A DNA stretch of 64,000 nt, from assembly GCA_030537525.1 (NCBI GenBank), contig JAUNVU010000005.1, positions 19,172-83,171 of the forward strand. The letters are read 5' to 3'. Source of the stretch: Eubacteriales bacterium. Its GTDB lineage: Bacteria; Bacillota; Clostridia; Saccharofermentanales; DTU023. Both the position numbers and the translations under genes were made by a program. The notes under the pieces are model-generated. The model was not told the DNA's origin, made no database searches, and was given only the letters and a program-made list of their open reading frames with translations. Below are positions 58,972-64,000 of the stretch, one piece after another; position 1 is the stretch's first letter; each line of letters begins with the position of its first letter.

Positions 58972-60363
58972 TTAGTCAGCGACTGGATGTAGTTTGTAGT
59001 CGATATAGTTTGGCTCTGTCACCTCTGGCAAGTCGGACATCTCTGGTCCTATTATGAAGCCATCGGGCAAATCTTGCATAGCTTTCTTCGAGAAATCAGT
59101 CAAGCTAATAATCTCGTCACGATATCTGTATTTCAGGCATTCTGGCCGCTCAGGCTGCGGGTCGCGTACATAGAGGACTAGTTCGCGTCCATAGCCATCG
59201 AAGGCGGTGTAGTACTTATCTTCATCTTCGAAGGCCTTAACATCACGAGTGATGCCAGCATATTTCAGCCTAGGAATAATCAAGTAGAGGGAGTGGCCCT
59301 CGAAGTCAGGATTGTCGAAATCCATGTCATCCGAGTTGAGTAGGATGTTGAATTCTTGCATATACCTAATTGCCGACCAGAGCTTTCTGCAAAGAGCCAG
59401 GGCCTGGTAGTCATTTTTTTTCGTCAATTTGCCAAGCGGCCAGATGAGGGCCTTGATTGACTCATCTTCTAGGTCTAGATCGTATTGATTGGCCAATAAG
59501 ACATAAATCGGATTGAGTTTTGAGCCGCCAAATTGGATCTTGACATTGACGCTGTGCGGCATGAAGCCGCTGCCCGCCATCGTAAATTGGACATAGCTCA
59601 GGCACAGCGCTCCCGTGCTGTTGAAGTAGAATCTAGGCTCCTGATAAATCAGTTCACCACCGAAGACTTCCTCCTCTTGGGCATAGGCGTCTGGATTGCT
59701 ATCGGGATATTCCCTGCGCCAATGATTTATCAAGCTCTCCATGATGAACATGGACTGAGAATTTTCATAGCCGTTGCCAGGTCCCATGAGGAGGCTGATA
59801 TCTCTAGCCTTGGACTCCAAGTAGATATTATCTTCCATGACCTGCTCAAGATCTTGATAGATGTCAAGATGCTCTAAGATATCCTCATTGCTGAGCTCCT
59901 CACCCGTGTCCTTGTGAATGGTGTAGACCCGGTAGGCGACGAAAGGTTCGCCGATAACGGTCTCTAGCTGAATCTCAATGGAGAGAATATACTCATCCTC
60001 ATATATGGAGTAATTGGCGATATAACCCATGGGGAAGTCACCATCTTCAAGATAGTTGATATCGTCAGCAAGCAGCTCTGCCAGGGCTTGAATCTCCTCA
60101 TTGATCTTTCTGACATCAGCACTATCTATGGCGATCTGTGGCAGGTGGATATCTGCCATGTAGTAAGTGGTCCAAAATTCCTCTAATTCGATCTCCTCAA
60201 CATCAACCATGCTCATAAAGTCTAACTCGGTCACCAAATCACTCTTCATGGAGCCGACAACAGGGCTCTTCGTCTTGCCATTTCTGGCACTGACTGGCAC
60301 GGCCAAAGCCACGACCATTAGAAGCAGCACGGCTAGTGCTAGAAGCTGTTTTTGCCATTTCAT
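58972..60363 (-). CDS. secreted DUF3298-like protein (copy 2)
   Basis: 463 residues with a cleavable signal peptide MKWQKQLLALAVLLLM ending VPVSA. It shares its full layout with the next upstream gene: DIHLPQIAIDSADVRKINEE near 75, YSIYEDEYILSIEIQL near 120, KDTGEELSNEDILEH near 150, and an ending LPDGFIIGPEMSDL. The middle resembles the DUF3298/PdaC-C type domain found on secreted enzymes and anti-sigma factors (tGKELsLeDL pattern), but no catalytic domain is attached. Function unknown; lies 41 bases before the receptor gene. Confidence 0.83.
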   Translation of the reverse strand: MKWQKQLLALAVLLLMVVALAVPVSARNGKTKSPVVGSMKSDLVTELDFMSMVDVEEIELEEFWTTYYMADIHLPQIAIDSADVRKINEEIQALAELLADDINYLEDGDFPMGYIANYSIYEDEYILSIEIQLETVIGEPFVAYRVYTIHKDTGEELSNEDILEHLDIYQDLEQVMEDNIYLESKARDISLLMGPGNGYENSQSMFIMESLINHWRREYPDSNPDAYAQEEEVFGGELIYQEPRFYFNSTGALCLSYVQFTMAGSGFMPHSVNVKIQFGGSKLNPIYVLLANQYDLDLEDESIKALIWPLGKLTKKNDYQALALCRKLWSAIRYMQEFNILLNSDDMDFDNPDFEGHSLYLIIPRLKYAGITRDVKAFEDEDKYYTAFDGYGRELVLYVRDPQPERPECLKYRYRDEIISLTDFSKKAMQDLPDGFIIGPEMSDLPEVTEPNYIDYKLHPVAD

Positions 60364-60390
60364 AAATTTATCCTCCTTAACTATTTGGGG

Positions 60391-61806
60391 CTAACCCAAA
60401 CTGTCGAATAAAACTTCTTCTAAGGGGAAGAAGAATTCATCAATCGGTTCAATCTCTGAAAGATCAGGTCCCTCTACGAATCCTTCTGGCAGATTCAGTT
60501 TGCCTTCATCTAACAGGTCTTCAAAAATCACTTCTTCATCGCGATAGCGATAACAGAAGCGCTGTCCCTCGAAGTCTTCTGGATCGAAGATTAGCAGAGC
60601 CGCACCAATGCCAAATTCTTCGGGATAGCTGTAAGCCTCGTCTGGACCCGTGAAAGTCTCCCTGACCAATAGGGCATTCTTCTGGCGCGGTACGATCAAG
60701 ATAAATTCCTTCTCCTCGGGCGAGCCGCCGCTTATTGGCAGGTATTTATAGTCGACCAAGAGACTTGGGAGAGGCTGGTCCAGCATATTACCTGCCAGAT
60801 TTCGCAGTAGTTGATAGACCCGATAATCGTCATCCGAGCTGTGTGTGCCGAGGTGCCAGACCAAGCCCTTGACCTTGTCATCTGAGAGCTTGTCTGAATC
60901 GATGTCCAAGAGCCTGCTGACCAAGCTAAAGTAGGGATTTAACTTCCTAATCTGTGGCTCCATGCAAACTCTTGCCGTCATGTAAACTGCACTTCCTTGG
61001 GCATAGAGATACTCTGGATAGGAGAGCAATAACTCACCGCTGGGAGCATAGAACAGTGCTAGCTCATATGCTAGTGGGAAGCTAAAGAAGCCTCGCTCTT
61101 CTTGATATTTATCATGCTCCTCAGACTTTAGATCTTCAGTAAAGAGCTTGTGCCAGAGATAGTCGATGCTGCCGCCAGCATAGTAGGCGAAGAGGTCATG
61201 GGCCTCGAAGCTGTCATATCTGAACTGACAGCTTCTCAATTCACCAGCGTGCATTTGGAGGATGACTGCCTCTAGCAAGTCACAAAACTCACCGTTAATG
61301 CCCTCACGCTCCATGATGTCCTCATTGCTAAGAAGATTTCCACTTTCAAGTTCGAAGGTGAAGCAGAGATTTGTCAGCTCCATCCCACTGAAGTAGGACG
61401 ACAGGGAGAGTCTGAGAGATAAGATCTCCTCATTTTGAAATACGCTGTACTGGGCGTAGTAGGCATTGAAGGGTTCATTTGAATCGTAGCCATTGATGTA
61501 GTCCGCCAGATACTCGGCCACATCGGCGATCAATTCGTTGACTTCGTCAGCATCCGCTGAATCTAGAAGAATTTTCGGCAGGTGGACATCACCTGCGTCA
61601 TAGGTATAGCTGTCATAGAACTCATGTGCCTGCTCTGCATTCAGCTCTATTACAACTTCATCGAGTAATTGGCAGAAGTCGAAGTCTTCAACCAAGTCGC
61701 TGTGGACCGAGCCGAACTCTCCCACCCTGCCGCCCGCTGCGACTGGCGTCAGGCCCCAGAACAAGAGGGCGACAATAATCATGCTTAGTATTCTTGATTT
61801 TTTCAT
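60391..61806 (-). CDS. secreted DUF3298-like protein (copy 1)
   Basis: 471 residues, signal peptide MKKSRILSMIIVALLFWGL ending PVAA. Paralogue of the downstream gene: DVHLPKILLDSADADEVNE, YSVFQNEEILSLRLSL, LESGNLLSNEDIMER, and LPEGFVEGPDLSEI at the end. Divergence is high, so the duplication is old. Strongly acidic overall. Gap to copy 2 is 27 bases, and 15 bases to the oxidoreductase gene upstream, consistent with one transcript. Confidence 0.83.
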   Translation of the reverse strand: MKKSRILSMIIVALLFWGLTPVAAGGRVGEFGSVHSDLVEDFDFCQLLDEVVIELNAEQAHEFYDSYTYDAGDVHLPKILLDSADADEVNELIADVAEYLADYINGYDSNEPFNAYYAQYSVFQNEEILSLRLSLSSYFSGMELTNLCFTFELESGNLLSNEDIMEREGINGEFCDLLEAVILQMHAGELRSCQFRYDSFEAHDLFAYYAGGSIDYLWHKLFTEDLKSEEHDKYQEERGFFSFPLAYELALFYAPSGELLLSYPEYLYAQGSAVYMTARVCMEPQIRKLNPYFSLVSRLLDIDSDKLSDDKVKGLVWHLGTHSSDDDYRVYQLLRNLAGNMLDQPLPSLLVDYKYLPISGGSPEEKEFILIVPRQKNALLVRETFTGPDEAYSYPEEFGIGAALLIFDPEDFEGQRFCYRYRDEEVIFEDLLDEGKLNLPEGFVEGPDLSEIEPIDEFFFPLEEVLFDSLG

Positions 61807-61821
61807 CTCAAACCTCCTCTA

Positions 61822-64000
61822 CTATTTCTTTTTAGCAGCCTCTTTACCAACAATCTGTCCGAAGACTATGCCTTCTGCTAAATCAGCACCCTCCGGCAAG
61901 ATGTCGGCGAAGAAGGAGCCATTATTACCAACAGTATACAGTCGTGGGATCACTCTGCCCTCTATGTCGAGGACCTCTCCTCGGACATTGAAGCGCAGGC
62001 CGCCCAGGCTGTGATGAATTGCTGGATAAAGTGGCAGTGCGTAATACGGACCGCTTTCTGACAAGGCCTTTAGATACTGTCCAGGACTATGCCATTGTGA
62101 GTCGTAACCCTGCTGGCAGAAGTCCTGATAGTCGAGGAACTGATCTTCTAGATTGCCCTCGTCTACGCCTAGCTTCTTGGCCAGCTCTTGAATGCTATCG
62201 GCCTTGATCAGCCAAGCTTTATTAAGCTCTTTAGAGTTATCAGCGGACCAACCTGGGTAGAGTCTTGCCTGCTCAAGTCCCGCCTGGTCGAAGATCGCCC
62301 AGGCTCTGTCGGGAATTTCCTGCATTAGCCAGGCACCCGTGAAATTCACATGGCCGAGTCGCAGTTCAGCGGACTCATCTGTGAAGCGGCGGCCGTTTGG
62401 CCCAATTACGAAGCAGGCACGATCGCCCAGCTGATCTTGATAGTAGCCTTGAAGTGCGCGTCGTTTGTCCACTACATCGAGCTTGTGTGGGGCCATAAAG
62501 TGTAAGTCGTAGCCTGCGACATTACCCATGTGCCAAAGGTCAGCACCGAGCTTCCTCGCCGCCACAATGCCGTCACCATCAGCTGTTCTGTCGTGGATCG
62601 GCAAGGCAGCTGGTAACTGGAGGAAGTTTTCCACCATCTCCTCGTTGGCTTCGAAACCGCCAGAGGCGATGACCAGGCCGCGTTTGGCGCGGAGCTTGTA
62701 CTGCTTATTCTTCTGCTCGACTTCGATGCCGATAATCGCCTTGGACTTGGCGTCTTGTATGATTTCTATGAGATGAGTCTGATACAGGTAGGTGATAGTT
62801 CCCTTGACCTGCTTATAGCGACCTTCTTTGTTTTTCAGAGCTATTAAATTCTCCAATAGCAAATTATAGAAGGCGCGGTCGTTATAGCGCTTCTCGTGTA
62901 GGGATAAGACGCCAAGAGATTGGCCACCTGGTAATTCTTCATACTGGACATAGCCCGTGTCGTAGATTTGCTTGGCCCCGTACTCAGTCAGCCAGTTCGG
63001 CAAATTGACTAGTCCCGTCGCCATGGCCTCGATGAGCTCATCTTCCAGGTGATCGTAGTCACCTCGCAGAGCTCTCAGATAGTTTCGGCAGTCGTCGAGA
63101 TCACTTGCGTAAAGGATTTTTTGGGCAGCTAATTTCCCGAAGCCACCAGCTTGTTGTGGTGAGTTCTTTTCCACTATTAAAACCTCTGCACCAGCCTCAG
63201 CTGCTGTCAGGGCGGTGACTATACCACTGGGCGTAAGGCCATAGATAATGACGTCATAACTGGCAGAAAAGTCGTATTGTTTAATCTTCTTTTTCTTAAT
63301 CTTTGGCTGCTTGCCACCTGCTGGCGGCTTGTAGCCTGGAATCGGCGGCTTCGGCAGCAGAACTTCGCCTGGCTGTTCTGCGCAGAAGGGACCTGGGTTC
63401 TTGCATTCCAGCTCAATGATGATAACGCCTGGTGGTAGCAGGCAGTTGCCTGCCTTGCACTGGCCTGGTTTGGGCAGTTTTAGCAGGCAGTAGTCATAGT
63501 AGATGTCGATAATATTATTATTTAATGTAAGCTGATAGCGCTCCTTATTCGGCGGCCTGCCAGCAAGATAGAAGGCAGGGCTGAAATCTCTTGCCAAATA
63601 CTGTAATTTGAGCTCCTCATTGAGCTTCGCCATACTTGTGTTGAGGCCAAGTAGCACCTTCTGCTGCCCGATTCTGCCCCAGTGCAAGACGAGGTATGGT
63701 AGGCGTTTAGTCTTCGCCAATTCCTCTGTGGCATCGCCGTCACCAGCTCGCATATAAATTACGATGAACTGAGGCTCCGCACTCTCTGCAATTTCATATT
63801 CATCTTGGTTCAAGTCATCTGCCCAGACTGCCCAGATTACGCGCGGTACTTGCTGCTTCAACTCCTTAAGGCTGTAGCGACTCTTCAGCTCGCCAATTTC
63901 CTTCAAATCGTAGGCATACCAGGGGATAAACGAACCTGGAAAGAGCTCCATGCTGACTAGGACAATGACCTCACCAGCTGCCTTTTGCAAGTAAATTTTC
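61822..64000 (-). CDS. FAD-dependent oxidoreductase, fumarate-reductase-like, with extra N-terminal domain (5' partial)
   Basis: The frame is open to the window edge, so the start lies beyond 64000; at least 725 residues are encoded here. About 230 residues of unrecognised N-terminal sequence come first. They end in a cysteine-containing stretch (four Cys between about 185 and 215) and a Pro/Gly/Lys-rich linker (PPIPGYKPPAGGKQPK). The FAD_binding_2 domain begins YDVIIYGLTPSGIV, where GLTPSG replaces the usual GxGxxG, and continues with VEKNSPQQAGGFGKLA, ASGGFEANEEM, TADGDGI, HHSLGGLRFN and LPEGADLAEGIVFGQ. It resembles fumarate reductase/3-ketosteroid dehydrogenase flavoproteins. Substrate and location unknown. 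Confidence 0.85.
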   Translation of the reverse strand, partial: KIYLQKAAGEVIVLVSMELFPGSFIPWYAYDLKEIGELKSRYSLKELKQQVPRVIWAVWADDLNQDEYEIAESAEPQFIVIYMRAGDGDATEELAKTKRLPYLVLHWGRIGQQKVLLGLNTSMAKLNEELKLQYLARDFSPAFYLAGRPPNKERYQLTLNNNIIDIYYDYCLLKLPKPGQCKAGNCLLPPGVIIIELECKNPGPFCAEQPGEVLLPKPPIPGYKPPAGGKQPKIKKKKIKQYDFSASYDVIIYGLTPSGIVTALTAAEAGAEVLIVEKNSPQQAGGFGKLAAQKILYASDLDDCRNYLRALRGDYDHLEDELIEAMATGLVNLPNWLTEYGAKQIYDTGYVQYEELPGGQSLGVLSLHEKRYNDRAFYNLLLENLIALKNKEGRYKQVKGTITYLYQTHLIEIIQDAKSKAIIGIEVEQKNKQYKLRAKRGLVIASGGFEANEEMVENFLQLPAALPIHDRTADGDGIVAARKLGADLWHMGNVAGYDLHFMAPHKLDVVDKRRALQGYYQDQLGDRACFVIGPNGRRFTDESAELRLGHVNFTGAWLMQEIPDRAWAIFDQAGLEQARLYPGWSADNSKELNKAWLIKADSIQELAKKLGVDEGNLEDQFLDYQDFCQQGYDSQWHSPGQYLKALSESGPYYALPLYPAIHHSLGGLRFNVRGEVLDIEGRVIPRLYTVGNNGSFFADILPEGADLAEGIVFGQIVGKEAAKKK

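Noticed and set aside
1..64000. Mobile elements, prophage, CRISPR-Cas or toxin-antitoxin pairs
   Set aside because: No transposase, integrase, cas or toxin motifs were found; the name MazG here is the pyrophosphatase, not part of a MazEF pair.

Overview
The window looks like an ordinary chromosomal stretch of a low-to-mid GC, Gram-positive anaerobe, most likely a clostridial Bacillota. Supporting genes are Asp23/AmaP, DivIC, RqcP, DUF3793 next to a flavodoxin, and the order SRP RNA - dnaX - ybaB - recR, which is the Bacillus order. There are several lipoproteins and no outer-membrane genes. The lineage call is inference; no rRNA is present. I see no insertion sequences, prophage or CRISPR array. 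TTG starts are frequent, and recognisable promoters are often of the extended -10 type (TGN plus a TATAAT-like box).

Layout. 1-3971 (+): end of a sugar ABC importer (MalF-like partial, MalG-like, MalK-like), then a fused MsrA-MsrB. 3991-4225 (-): tRNA-Asp and tRNA-Phe with a terminator. 4395-4640 (+): secG. 10339-4734 (-): two CapA-like lipoproteins, two RCK (TrkA-like) proteins and a TrkH/KtrB potassium channel subunit. 11835-10433 (-): asp23 and amaP. 12014 (+): M42 peptidase. 13884 (-): alpha/beta hydrolase. 14022-13946 (-): tRNA-Val. 15455-14064 (-): RNA uracil methyltransferase. 15549-20151 (+): class A PBP, purine nucleoside phosphorylase, MTA/SAH deaminase-like amidohydrolase. 21587-20187 (-): DUF2254. 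21835-25583 (+): TM287/288-like heterodimeric ABC exporter. 25659-26695 (+): DUF3793 and flavodoxin. 30033-26697 (-): divIC, SRP RNA, dnaX, ybaB, recR. 30161-36133 (+): mazG, trigger-factor-like protein, a second ABC exporter pair, thioredoxin-like protein, rqcP.

49799-36192 (-) is a closely spaced run: speD, speA, speE, speB, a small membrane protein, carboxynorspermidine dehydrogenase, nspC, a MATE exporter, lon, a HerA-like ATPase and a small unknown gene. The polyamine part carries both the SAM-dependent (SpeD/SpeE) and the aspartate-semialdehyde-dependent (CANSDH/NspC) aminopropylation routes behind one arginine decarboxylase/agmatinase front end. SpeE releases methylthioadenosine, which the deaminase and phosphorylase at 18-20 kb could recycle.

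49921-50445 (+) is a nicotinamidase-like hydrolase. From 64000 down to 50561 all genes are on the minus strand: a FAD oxidoreductase with an unusual N-terminal domain (partial), two tandem secreted DUF3298-like paralogues, a large membrane receptor with a solute-binding-like outer domain and no visible kinase active site, a NarL-type histidine kinase, its LuxR response regulator, then DUF4428, zinc-ribbon and TPM proteins and a lipoprotein. This receptor/kinase/regulator/secreted-protein block is the best candidate for an undescribed system. Small-scale oddities include a hairpin between the secG Shine-Dalgarno and its ATG, terminator-like hairpins 15-35 bases in front of several genes, and an inverted repeat carrying a -35 element in each arm between asp23 and the M42 peptidase.
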